Below are positions 47,904 through 61,579 of a stretch of DNA of 64,000 nt, piece after piece. Position 1 is the stretch's first letter, and each line of letters begins with the position of its first letter. Location of the stretch: the NCBI GenBank assembly GCA_029721515.1, contig CM056550.1, positions 19,281,119 to 19,345,118 of the forward strand, read 5' to 3'. The DNA is from Synanceia verrucosa. Taxonomy: Eukaryota; Chordata; Actinopteri; Perciformes; Synanceiidae. The notes under the pieces were generated by a model. That model saw nothing but the letters and a program-made list of their open reading frames with translations, did no database searches and had not been told where the DNA came from. The position numbers and the translations under genes are program-made.

Positions 47904-49343
47904 GGCATGTGTTAACAGCAAGTCAGTAAATTTGTGTGTCTATTTTTGAAGACAGTGTGCCTGAACGTGTCTGTGTCTACAGCCCCCATCCCCCCACGCT
48001 GAACTCTCCCGTCTCTTTCCAGCCTTAGTAATTACCCAGCAGGCTTTGCAGCAGCGAGCTATAAATCAGGGGCTCGTGTTGATCAATAGAAGAGAGGAGG
48101 AAGGTAATAAAAGTGGCTGAGCGCTCAGCTTTACCTCCTCCTTCCCTCCATCCTGCTGTTAACAGTTTTTTAACACAGTGCTGGCGAAACGGAGATTTAA
48201 CCGAACGCTAATATGACTAAGTTAGCACTGTAATTTTTGACTACTTAATAACATAAGTTCAGTTGGTTTAAAGAGCCGCAGAAAGACAATTTATAAGTTC
48301 TAATGGGACAATGTTTTAGAGTAGATTTTAATGACCACAGTCCTCTGTGATAAAACCAGAGGAGACTTTTCAATTAGTGGTCCGTGACTCTGGAATTTGT
48401 TATTTTGTGTGTTTTTATTGCATGAGTACTTTGATTAGTTACATAATTATTCTATTTAATATTATTTTATGTATATTTAATGCCACTCTGAGCTGAGTAT
48501 TTTCCTTGATGAATATTTGTTTTATTAACTGATTAACTGTTGCTCTTCCTGAGGTTCCTAAATGTCTTTTTCCCCGTTAAAAGGGTTTTTTAGGGAGTTT
48601 TTCCTTAATCAATGTGAGAGTCGTTTGTAAAGGACAGAGTGTGTCATATCCTGAGATGTACAAATAAATCTGACTTGACTTGACATCTTGAGATTGCTTG
48701 TTTTGTCTGACCAGCACCACAAATACCCAAAGATATCCAGGTGATTGAAATCCACGGGATACTTGAAAACAAATCTTAGCCTTCTAATATTCTAATATTT
48801 ATCGTTATTTAACCATACCAAATGTGTTCACTGCAAAAAATCAAAATCTTGCCAAGAATATTGGCAAGATTTTGATTTAAATGCTTGAATTCAGCAAAAA
48901 AATCCGCCAATGGACCAAGTGAAAACTGTCTCGATAAGACTTCTTGAAATAAGACATAATTTCTAAGACACAAGACCCTCCATCTTAGTGTAAATTTTGT
49001 TGTAGGTGATATTGTCTGAAATTAAGTGCATAGACATAATTAAATGTAACTCTGTATCTCAGATTCTAGATGAGCGGCTTCATCCTTTTTAAATATTAAA
49101 ACACGACAGTTCTTCGAAAAACCTCACTGCTGAAGCCATTTCCCCTTCTCACACAGCAAAACTAACACATCAGGGGAGAAACAGACTGACTTAGAGTGAC
49201 AACAAACACAGCAACAAAGAGCAGGAAACAAACAAAGTGACTGAAATCGCACACAGGACAGAAACACAGCGACGGACTGCAGCTTCACAGCTCACAGAGG
49301 GACAGATCAGCGGCACATGAAGAGTGAAGGGAAGCCTTGGCAG

Positions 49344-49380
<37 letters not shown>

Positions 49381-51327
49381 GCAACACAGGGAAGCAGTGA
49401 AGCACAGAAAAGCTGAGAGCGACTCGGGCTCTCTTTTTTATTCTCAACACAGCTCAGCAAAGCAGGTTTTTACTGCACTGCAACAAACACACAAACACAA
49501 AGGGGATAAGAAGTGACTGTATATAGTCAAGTGTGCTTGACAACACACACACATACATTGCTTGGGGTTACAAAAAAAGTGGGATTTTGGGGCAGCCAGA
49601 GCTGAAGACACACATATGAGAGTGTTGGAGGTGTTTTTAGGCAGCCAGCACCCAGAGGACACACAGAGTCCTGAGCTGAGGACACACAGTGAGGGAGGGA
49701 GGAAGGGGATCTGAGGTGGTTTTGAGACAGGCACCGCTGTGGACACATGAGGGGGAGGACAGTGTGGTACCTGCGAGGCCCCTGTGGGCGGGCGCTTCCT
49801 GTCTCCCGTTCCATTTCCTGTTCCTGCCTGCGTTTGATTGGGCCCCCAGTGCTCCTCATGCACGCAGCTACAGCCAATCCGCTATGAGCGTTAGCCTCAT
49901 GCAGGGGTCTGAGCACAGCTGAGGATGTTAACAACAGAGCAGGGAGAGAAAAAAAGACAGAGAGATATAACGACAGGGTGGCGGAGGAGAGAGAGAGAGA
50001 GGATGAAGGAGGAGGGGATGAAAAAAGGGAGAGAAGGAGAATGGGTAAAAGACACCAAATGTGAGGATGAAAGAACAGGTGAGACAAAAGGAGACAGAAA
50101 ATAGAAGCAGAGCAGAAGGAGTGGTTATGAGGGGGCCGGCATGCATCGTACGCTCCTCTACTGAAACTCAACGTGTTTGTATTTTATACATGATAGAGTT
50201 GCAAAGTGGGAGGAATTAATCTGGACGTCCTCTTTAATTTCTGCACTGACAATGTAAAGTCACCGACAGCTGGGGAAGCTCTCTGAACCACTAATAACTA
50301 GCTACAGCTTTACTAACTTCATAAAACATTCAGTTCAGGTTCCTTTCAGTTTGCATATCTTATTCCTGATTTAACCTCGCCAAAAAAAAGCTTAAATAAC
50401 TAAAACTAGCAGCTATTCACTTCTTGTACCTTTAAAACTAAATGGTGTCACTTTTTAGAACTTTATTTTCTCATAAATTAAAAATTAGATCCATAATAAA
50501 TATAACACAGCCATCAGTTTAATACACTCAGTAGCTTATGATGGCTAATGTTAGCTAACAATAATAAACTTTATATTTCTCAATACTGATGAATAAAAAA
50601 AATATCTGGATGTGAATCATGACACAGAGGACAAGGTTGCAATTCTGTAAGAAGCAATTTTCTGTGATTTTCACTGTCTGCCACAAAATATTATAATACT
50701 GCGATATTGCATGTGTGGCTGGTTCAGCAAAAGTCATATTATATCAAAGTTTTTACTGTATTTTTACTGTACTGTGTTTTTACTGTATGTTGAAAGACAC
50801 TGAGGACATTATCGTAAGAACACTTAAACCCCAGCATCTCTTTCCTACTTTGCAACTCTACTGTAAATGCATCAATCTGTAAAGTTGGACTGTAGTTGGT
50901 GTGTCAAAAATTCAAGATAAGTGAGGAGCAAAGTTGAGGCTACGTTCATGAAGCCACGGACACCAGACAGGAAAAAAAAGATTAAATCTTTCAGGACAAA
51001 GCTTTCTATGGTGCGTAGCCTTGTGAACGCACCCTTAATGGTGTTAGTTGGTTATAAAAAAGATGCAGAAGAGGATAACAAAAGAGCAGCCATCACCCAT
51101 CCTTTTGATTGATAGCGGCAGAGTGAAGGAAGGCTGATGGCAGCTCTGTTGTCGTCGTTGGCTGTAACGTCCTCTAAAACACAGAGGAAGATCGTTTAGA
51201 GTTCGGCTGAAACCATTGATACGGATGTGAACGGAAACCAAATTCTGTTGCGTAATCGCGCTGATAGTGATGCCATCTGTTCGTTCGCAAGTCGTCCTTT
51301 CTCTTCATCAAGGTTGAATGTGCTCAC

Positions 51328-51360
<33 letters not shown>

Positions 51361-51492
51361 AGGTACATGAGGCTGAACACACTGAAGCACACCCGGTAGG
51401 ACAGACAGGACACAACAAAATAATCCCTGATATAGATTTAGTTTAGTGCTGAGCTGGAGGGGAAAACCTGCACACCTGCAGTTCAGACAAGG

Positions 51493-51543
<51 letters not shown>

Positions 51544-54500
51544 TTTCTTAAACTAGCAGCACAGGCACAGTAAAATATGATTTGTTGTTTATTCATGAAA
51601 CACACACATTCACATACACACAGGATTATAGATGTCTTTTCAGAGTGAGTCTTGAGTCATTTAGGTCAAGGTCAAGTCCAGTCACATGTCTGCTAAAAAT
51701 CTATGAAGTGTCTGAATGTTGACCATACAGGTGACACAGCATCTGTCCTTTTTGTTGTTGAATGTTTTCAAGTCTAAAGTAAATAAGTAACTAAGTCTTG
51801 AATCCTGATTGTGACTTACTATTATTAAAAATCCATAAAGTTGGGGGACATTAGATAAGACTCTTAAGTCTTTCAGTGCCAAAAAACATATATATAGATT
51901 TTCCTTTTTTCGGCAGTGGGACGCCAATCGCAGTTTTGGGGCTTCTGGGAGATGTAGTTGGAGCATAAAGAGACGGTATACGCCACAGAGCGCAAAACAG
52001 GAAGTGGAGACGATCATGATTAGAGAACAAAACAAACAGATTCTGGACAAAAAGTGGTGATTTTGGTGAAAGTGTCCTCTACTCTACCTCTGATAAAACA
52101 AGAATGGAACAAGATAAAAACAAACATTTTTTTCATGATGAAACAGAGAGTCTCTTCTTTCATTTGAGCTATTCCGGACAGCTGGAATCGCGAGAATGAG
52201 ATTTAATGAATTCACGTATAATCATGCGATATAGCGGGTTGTGGCGGAGCGTCAATTAATGAGAACCACCCTGTATCCACTGAGTAGAAGGAAATCCATT
52301 TTACAATCCTCTGCGAACTTTTAATTTGAAAATAAACCAGATGTTTCATACAGTGTTGTGACTCTCTGTAAAGTGGAGCTAAACGGTAACGTCAGCATGC
52401 TAAAATGGTGCGGACTCACGGACGGACAACCCAAAAACCGAAGCAAAGTGCTTCTGTTTGTTGCACAGAGAGTTCACATTTTTGGAACAAAGGCTGTTTG
52501 TTTTTGGGATGACGGGTCAGACAAATGGGTTCCCTGTCCAATGAGACGTTTGTCAGACCACTGGGGTTTCAGATAAATGTCATGGAACCCTTTGCTTAGC
52601 ATGTTAGCTTGCTAACATTTATTAATTAGGACTAAGAAAAAAATGATGAGCTGAGGTTGGTCATGAACCAAAACTAAATTTCTGACCACATGGTGGCTCT
52701 ACAGAACAAGGCAGGAGATCACCAAAGTCAACAGGATTCATGCTCCTGGAACCATAAATGTATGTGCAAAAATTCATAGCGGTCCATCCTTTCATTGTTG
52801 AGATATCTCAGTCTGGAGCTGAACTGTCCATGGAGGCATACTGGTAGCATCTCTGTATGGGTTTTTGTTCAGCCCTACGTAAATTAGTAGTCCCCAAGCC
52901 CAAAATGAGATTACTCAGCTGCAGTAAATTGAGTAATTACACCAGAAGCTCCTCCAGAGCCACAGAAGACATTACAGTCTCATTAATCTAGCAAATCGAC
53001 TTTGACGTGTAAAATTTGTGGACTGCCCCTTTAACTATAACTTGAGTCTCACGTCTGCAGCTCTGGAACAGTCTCACATGAAGACAGACACATTCATGTA
53101 TATAAACTAAACAAAAACAGCATACACACACGCTCACAAACTTCCTACGAACTAAGAAGACGAACATGTTGTGAATTCCCTGGAGTTGTGAACGCGGACT
53201 GGGATTGTGAATTTAAAAGGGAATTACTCAGAGAAAGTTTCCCACTCTGTGCAGGTCAGTAAACGTCCCACGGGAGCTGTGTTGGTTAAAAACTGATCTG
53301 ATGAGGATTTGCTCTCTGAACTCAACTGAAACAGTCACACACACACACTTATTCTGGCGTAAAACACGCATGGATGGCGCAGAAAAACCCAAATATATAG
53401 AGTACGACTTAGAGTAACACACACTGAACTAATAGACAAATAAAACATACCGACAGAGGGAGACAGATGGAGAGACAGACGAACAGATGGGAATGAGGAC
53501 AAAGAGGAGGTCAGACAGAACATATAAGTCACTGTGGCTGCTAAATTAGACAACAGGTGATAATGTGACCTTAAAGCTGCAATGGGCGAGATTTTAACAT
53601 AAAAATACACTTTATTAGCCCAGATCGTACAACAGCAGCACATCCTGCTAATTGAAACACTATAAATTTACCCTGCTTTTATTTATTGTCAGTGACAATC
53701 GAGATTGAAAGGGTCTAATAAATCAGTGATGGTGCTTTGGTAACTGGGGTTGAAGTTGCTCTGTGCAGCTTTAAATGAAGTCCTCCTCTCCAGTTCACAC
53801 AAATGTGCAAAACACATTCTCACTTACGGATTCTGGTTATTCGCAATGCAGACAGTTTCCTCCAAAGAAATAGTTAAAGTTTATATTGTTTTTATCATTA
53901 TTATTTTTATTTAAGTGGAGACAGATATGAATATCCAAATCCACACCTATCTGCATTGCGAGATACCAGCATAGGTAAGTGAGTGAATATGTTTTCTGTA
54001 AGTTGAGTGAACTGTCTACTTTCATCTCTTCTTTCTCCCTTCCACCTCCTCCCTCTTTCATTTTCCATACCCTGGTGTTGGAGCTGGTCCAGGTCCATGA
54101 ATTTGCTGGGTTTGGGGTTGAATCCCATGGCAGCCTCCCGCTCCGCCTCCCTCCTCTTCTGCTGCTCCTGCTGGCGGGCTCTCCTCGCCACCTCCTCCTG
54201 CAGCTCGTCTAGCTCACTGCGCCCTGGGCCGCCTGAACAAACACGAAAACAAAATGGAAAACGAGCAGTCAGATCGAATTAAAGTTAGATCAGATGAATA
54301 AAAATACATATACACACTCATATACACACACCTGCGTTGGTGCCGCCGCCCCAGCTGGGCGAGGGCAGCTCCTGCAGGATGGCACCACTGCTCTTTGACT
54401 TGGGCACCGAACGCCATGAAGGTCCTGACATTAGCGCCCGTTTCTGTTGCCCCACCTCCCTGTGGAGGGAAATAAATAAAACAAAGAGAGAGGGAGTAAG

Positions 54501-57500
54501 AAAAAGTGACAAAAGAAGAAGAAATGTTGAGCGTGCACATCATACGTCCATTGATTTGTTGTTGCAGATTGTTGGACAATTTGTTGCTGTTAATGTCCCA
54601 GTCGTATTTCAAGCTGATGAAGTGAAATTGAATGTGACAGAGAAACCAAGAGAGGGAAAGACGATGAATGACGGAACCGGAAAGGAAGGCAGTAATTGTT
54701 ATTTGTGAGTTTCCTACCTGTCGGGGCTGCTGCTGTTCCTCTCACTGCTCTCGTAGCCACTCTCCATCCTTTGAATCAGACGTGGCTGGTGCTCCACCCC
54801 TCTCAGAGGTGGAGGGGCAGGGGGACCCATTGTCCGCCCGCTGCCCAGAGACCGAGGCTGCCCAACCAGCCCAAACCCTGCCTCCAACTCTCCAGCGTCC
54901 CTCCCTTCGACCTCTGGCAGCCCAGGCTGTGTGACTGAAGCAGGGCCCGCCGAGGGAAAGAAGTCCTGGTGCTCTGGAGGGAGAGAGGGACCAGGCAGGG
55001 TGTTGTAGCCCAGATTGGAGCCTCGTGGGCGGGTGAAGATGCTGTCGATGTTCAGGGCCTCTCTCCTGGGCCTCCAGGTTGGCCTGTAGCGACCTCCAGA
55101 AGAACTGCAAGATGTTACACAGGATGTTAGTGGAACAAATGCCGTCATACAAGCTGCTTGATTGGTGAAAACTGCTCAAAAGTTGTCTCGAAGGGAAATC
55201 TCATAAAAAGTAAAAATACATGACCTATAAAACTAATTAATTACAGTTCAATCAGTCCACTCACATGGAGGTTTTAACCATTTATTCCACAACAGTACTG
55301 CAGTGTACTTCTGCTCATGTGATGCTCTGAGGCAAATCTTTTGATACCTTTAAGCACATTTTGTTAACACTTTACAACGGTTTTAATGTGAATTCAAAGG
55401 GTGGCTATATAAATGTGTTTGTTGTATGAGTGGTGCATTACCTGGACTTGCTCTCACTACTGGTGCTTTCATCCTCCCAGTGGGGCCCCCCAACCCCGCC
55501 CTCACAGCCCCCAACTCCTGACGAAGAGGAGGAGGACAGGGGACGGGAGGAGGAGGAGGAGGAGGTGAGTGGCCGGCGGGAGGAGAGGAGGAATACGGCC
55601 GTCTCTTTGTACTCCTGCAGAGGAGGAGAGGGAGGGCGGGGAGGACCCTCCACTGCTGACTCTGAATGTGGGAGAGAAAGTAAGAAAAAAGCAAATCCAA
55701 TAACATTTTTATTTATCCCACAGGGGGGCAATTATGTAGGCAGCAGCGCAAGTAAATATGAGAATAACCAGTAACAAGGCGAATAAGCTGAGCAGTCCGC
55801 ACTGCTGAAGCACAAAGAGCTCACTTCATTACCACTCTTTGTTCTCAGAACAAGTACTGCAGTTTAGTGCTTCCTCTGAAAACACTGCAGTCACTTGTGT
55901 ATTTGCAGTTGTTCAAAGCTATCAAGGTGTTTTGACTGAAGGGGCAGCTAACTTGTGTAGGTAACTTTGGACTCGGATGCAGAGTTACCTCCGGTGTCAG
56001 CACCGTGCAGCGGTGTGCCGATGTCGTAATTACAGACCACTGTGGTCTGGGATTCGCTGGAGAGGTGGCTGCCAGTGGACTGGTGGAGGGATCGGCTGCG
56101 AGAGGCTCGATGACTCGAGCTGTCCGTGGAAGAGTCGGTACGAGTGTCGCTGGATATGGACGGCTCCCGACCTGAGAGAGAAAACGAGAAAGAGAGATGA
56201 CCTTTCGGTTAATCCTGAATCTCCATATGTTTACAGTCAAAGGCAGGACAATACATTCTGCAGAATACAGAAGCAGAAGGATTACAGGGTTGAAGGTCAG
56301 AGCTTTAAAGCTACAAAATAAACACTGAATAATCTGATCTGTAGCTGAGTGTGTCATCTTTGCTGTACCAGAGTCTTCGCTGTCGTAACCAGCCTTGCTG
56401 CTGCAGTGCTGGAGCTCCAGCTGCGGGTTGGAGCTGGTACAGGGGTTGGAGCTCTCCTGCAGTATCACCGGCGTCCCACGGGGGTCAGCGTAGAGCAGCA
56501 GCAGGGGCTGATAGTGGCCTTTGATACAGCGAGACACCACGTCCTTCCACTTAGGGCCGATCTGGAGGTGCAGCAGGTCAACACACACACACACAAACAT
56601 ACAAATAAACCCACGCACACAAGGAGAAAGTAAATCTATCCGTATTAAGCTATAACATTACGCATATTCCACCAAAACCAGAAGGTCAAACACACACATT
56701 GTGCTGCTGTGTGTCCTTATTGATATCATATTATCACACTTTTCAATTAATGACAGACAGTGTGGATTGTGACTGAAACACATTTTTGATAAACAAAACC
56801 AGGCTTCCCTCAATTCAGTCACCACAAAATGTACAGAATTTTCCAGCCTGATGGGGTAAAACTCATGTTTTAACCACCAAGTACCAAAACATAAAACCAA
56901 GTCTTGCAGTTAATCCTGCGTTAAGATTAACACAAAGACTAGGGATTAAATCTTAACCACATAATCAATCTCAAGCCACCCATGCAGCACTTGAACTCAC
57001 ATACAGTTGTACCTGTCATTGGCGCTCTCTCGCAGGCTCAACTGGAGATGCAGCAGATACTGTACAGCACTGCACGCCTCCCCATCACCCTCCCCACCCA
57101 TCCACCCCTCGTTGCAGCATGCAGACTCCGAACTGTCTCACCTCTTTTACGTGGGCGTCGTCAAAGTACATCCACTTGCGTATCTTGGTCTGGAAGAAGA
57201 AGGTGGAGTAGTGCTTGCCGTAGTAGCACACCATGCCCACCAAGTAGAGCTCTGCCTGGCGAGCCCTCTCCTCTGTGACACGGTAGAACAACTACAGAGA
57301 GAGAGAGAGAGGAGGGAGGGAGGGAGGAGGAGACAAGGAGGGAGGGAGGGATGCAGGGGAGAGGTGTGCAGTAGGGGAGTTAATGTGAATACAAGCACAT
57401 TTTTGCTCACCTAGTATATACGGTACAGTATGCTGTATGCAGTAATCCCTCTAACACTAACCTTCCTTCTTTCACCGTATACTGCCCATACTATACAGTG

Positions 57501-60403
57501 ATATGTACTCTATATATATATATACTGCAGCTTTCCATGCAGGTACGCTCACTACTGCTGCATTTACAAATGATACATCTATCTATAAAAGCACTGAAAC
57601 GTTGTATTTAATCCCTTAATCAGTGTGTTCTGATGTGCCATCCTGCTGCTGCAGAAACCCATGTTTCCTTACTTATCCAGGCCTGCAGCTAACAATCACT
57701 TCAGTATGGCGATTAGTCAATAGTCTACAAAATGTCACTAAATTCAAATTGCTTCTTTTGTCCGACCCAGGATCCCAAAGCTCGAAGACATTCAATTTTC
57801 ATGCACACAAAACAAAGAACAGCAAATCCCCACATTTGAAAAGTTGGAGCCAGCAAGTGTTTCCTGCCTTTCTGCTTGATAATTGACATGATGTTATCTA
57901 TTTATTGTATTAGACTAATCGCTTCAGCACTAAAATGATCTAATCTTAGGAGAGAAAGAGCATAAAAGAGTAAGAGCGCAGCAGATGCAGAGGACAGACA
58001 AAAAGAGAAAGTGGAAGAGGAGGAGGAGGAGGAGGAGGAGGGGTACAGGAGGCAGATGGATTCACTTTCTCTGATTTGAACGACTAAACAAAAGTGGAGA
58101 ATGCGCCTCCGATTCGCATCTGTCGACTAGCTTCATCTCACAACGGCGGCGTGATAACGAGTGAAACAGCGGTGGTTGGAGACAGAAGATGGAAGATAGA
58201 GGAAAGAACTTGACTCACTGTAACACACAGTCATATCCACTGATCCATTATTCATAGACATCGCTTCAGAATGCGACTGGAGATGTTACAGTGGCATTAA
58301 AATGCATCAGCATTAGTCAGTCATGACACGGAGAATCAGGGGTCGAACACGTGCGAGGTGTGAAAGCAGCGGCTATGTGAGAATAATGGAGTCATTAAAG
58401 TGTTACTGTGTGTTTAACAAATGTGCATTTCTGTCTATAAGTGGACATGTTGGATCATCACTGTGTGTTTGAGCATGTCTCTGGGTATTTGTGCCTGAAT
58501 ACTGTTTATATCATATTTCAGCTTAACAAAAGAGACCAGTCTGTATTTACAGCAGGACAGGATTTCCATGGGATCTGTAGTTTTGTCTGCACTCACAGAC
58601 AAATGAACAGACAAACCAAACACTGGCTCTAGAGAGAGAGAGCGATGCTTTATGTTACCTGAAGGCCTGCTCCTATAATAGTGTTATTATAGTACGGGTA
58701 GCTTCTGAGCGTTACCATGGTTTTTAACCCGGTGGCTCATGTTACCACAGTCTTGGAAAAGAGGAAGGGGTATTCAGTTGGTTGCACTCTGCAACCACAC
58801 AGCTAGATGCAGCCAAATCCTGCACACTGTACCTTTAAAACTGCAAAGATTTCAGTTTCTGATAGTAAATGCTGGTTGAGCTCTCTGATTCAGGTGGAAG
58901 GTTCAGGGATTTAGTTTTTGAGATGGAGCAGCAGCTGTTTAAACACCCAGAAATCTGCTAATTTAACCCTTATAAATATTTTTATAACATAAACGGAACA
59001 TAATATAACTAACCAAGGACTACAAATCCAAATGACAGCATTCCTGAAGTTCACTGTATCTGTTACAACTGTTGTTGTCAACTTCAAGCACTTAAATGGC
59101 AAATGTATCATGCAGTCTATAGTACTTGACTTTCCATGTGGAAATTAAGTAAAACTAAGCTGTAAGGCTAGAAATGAAGGGATTAAAACACTCACAGAGA
59201 TCTGGTTCAAGAGGTTAAAGGATTTCCTCACATTTCAAGACAGGGTCAACTGCTAGGCTGTGGGTCATGTTGGTTGTGTCGTCAGTAGGACTCATTTCCA
59301 TGAAGTCAGACTGAATGCATTGGGAATCCAGTCCAGCTCACTGCAGTATTGTTAACGATATTTAACATCTCCTGGTCTGATAAATGAAGTGTCTTAGACT
59401 GAACAAGAAGTCAGACTGTGCAGAAGTCTAGTTTCAAGTCTACTTCAAAGCAGCATGATGTTCATTTAGTCAATTATGGTCCCATAGCGAGTAAAACAGA
59501 CCATAATAACAGGTCACTACCACATCGTTGTCTGGTGTGTGAGCTGTCCATGTTTTTGTCTTTTAACTTTGTTTTAACTTCACATGCTTTCAGTATGTTT
59601 TCAGTTTGTGGATTTGGGATCATCTTTTTCAGTGCTTGGCTACATTTAGCTTCAAAATGCCAAACTCAAGGCATTTCACAATGACTACGCCCACTTCTTA
59701 CTGTGCCCATCATAGATTAGCATGTAAACATTAGGTAATTAAATATGGCAAATATAAGACAGTAGGCATCATGACTGTCTGTATCAAATTTCATGGCAAC
59801 CCATCCCATATTTGTCAAAATATGGACTGGAAAAGCTAAGAAATCTGGCACATCCTTGGAATACAATGCATAATGACCCAGAGGTGTTCATTGGTACATT
59901 TAGACTGTCTGTCAGTGCTTGGGGCGGACATGCTTGGCTGCTCAGCATACATCACGTGTTAACATGTTGTTATGACCGTACAGCATGTGTGAGATCCCCT
60001 TACATCTCCCAGACGTAGGCAGGTTCCCAGGCTGTGTATGACGTCCTCCGCCAGGTCAGAGTGGTCCGAGTCCCACACCAGCCCGATGGACACGATCTCC
60101 GGCGAGTTCATGAGCACCCGGCGGATACGCAGCACCTCCCCGCAGTTGCTCTGTGATGGAGGGAGAGGAGAGGAGGTGATCAAGCAGGTTTACTCATCCT
60201 GTGTTGTCCCGTAGAAACCGTCCCTTTATTTGGCACACGGCTAAACTGAGCAGTGAGGGGCAGAGATAAAAGAGGTGATTGTAAGAGGAGACGACAGAGG
60301 AAGAAGCACAGTGCTGAGTTGTATTTGTCTCTTGAGCCTTCTGTTGAGTTCAGAACCGTGTGTTCTGAGTCCTTCCTTTGAGTCATGACCCACCGCAGAG
60401 CTG

Positions 60404-60448
<45 letters not shown>

Positions 60449-61522
60449 CACGCTGCTGGCAGAGCGGGCTCGGAAACAGCCTGAGAACACCCCGGCAACC
60501 AGACACTTTGCCAAACACAACACACACACATGGAGAGCTCTCCCTTTGTGGGCGGCGTGCCGTCTTGCGCTGGCACCACAGACGGCAGGAAGGTACTTTG
60601 CCAGGGTCTGCTTCTAAATTCACACAAGCCAGGGAGCAGCAGCCAAACAGCACAGAGGCTATCTGTTAGCTTAGGACGCATCGTCAGGACAAACGGCCTC
60701 AGTTAGCTCTCAGCGCTGCCTCGCCCGCCGGGAACAGCCGCTGACAACATCATTCGTCAAACGGTCGAACCAACAGATTCACTCTGCTTCATAATACAAC
60801 ATTGATCGGTGCACATCTCCGAACGCTGTATGCAAAGATTTTCTCTCCTTTTATTTCTTTCTTTTTATTGCCGTGGCTATGCAGACCTTTCCAGGAGAGA
60901 GTTACATAACAGTGCTGCTGGTCAAAGGATACTTTGGGTTTGCAGAATGCTGAGCGTGGCTGATTCTGCAGAGCAAAGTGAAACAACTAAAGGGAAATGT
61001 TTGGGCTTCCTCATGACTCCATCATCGAGCTGAAACTGACATGAAGAGATGATGCATCTACACAGAGCTGGAAACTTAATGAGGAAAATTGTGTTAATTT
61101 CAAAAGTTTTGGGAATGATTAGCAACAACAAAGCGTGATGAGGCATTAAAGACCAGCAGCTTATGAGGCAGGCTGTAAACAAAACGGCAGTTTAGCCAGA
61201 TTATATAAACCACTTTATATGGAGGGGATAAAAAATAAAGTTCACACAGTTTGGGTTCGTTTTCTCTTCCAAATAGGTAACCTGATGATGATCATGATAC
61301 GATGTGTATATACATTTATATATACATATACACTGTCAAAGTTACTGTGTTAATGTGGATTATTTTTTTTTTATTTTATTTTAAATTTCGACATGTAGAA
61401 ATCGCTTTCGATTTACAATCGGCCCAAAACATTTGACTTTTTTGGGGGGGAAAAAATCAATATTAACAAATTAAAAATCAATAGTATCACGATATATTGC
61501 AATATCTACATTTTTTTCCCAC

Positions 61523-61579
<57 letters not shown>

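Larger units (their letters stand above)
47368..49770. other. usp54 intron
   Basis: It holds a (GT)n run (47858-47902), a retroelement tail (48541-48690), a palindrome-bearing element (48829 onward) and (AAC)n (49344-49380). No exon seen. Confidence 0.7.
49919..54070. other. usp54 intron
   Basis: It holds (GT)n at 51331-51359, CT/CA runs at 51492-51541 and a partial TTAA-family element (51864-52173). I looked here for the helical segment that mammalian USP54 has between these exons and found no convincing candidate. Confidence 0.6.

Noticed and set aside
49527..50171. 214-codon minus frame as a complete gene
   Set aside because: Most of it is a translated polypyrimidine intron tract and downstream intron; only 49771-49918 fits as an exon.
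51090..51190. Possible exon after TGTGTTTTAG near 51178 (EDVTANDDRAAISL)
   Set aside because: It lies where the missing usp54 helix would be, but the peptide does not match and no clear donor follows.
53840..53890. Perfect GTAAGTG donor after a short segment near 53830
   Set aside because: The upstream segment stops in the frame required by usp54 and has no good acceptor.
55845..56618. 257-codon minus frame as one coding piece
   Set aside because: Only its first part (56369-56561) is coding; it then reads through an intron and crosses the next exon in the wrong frame.
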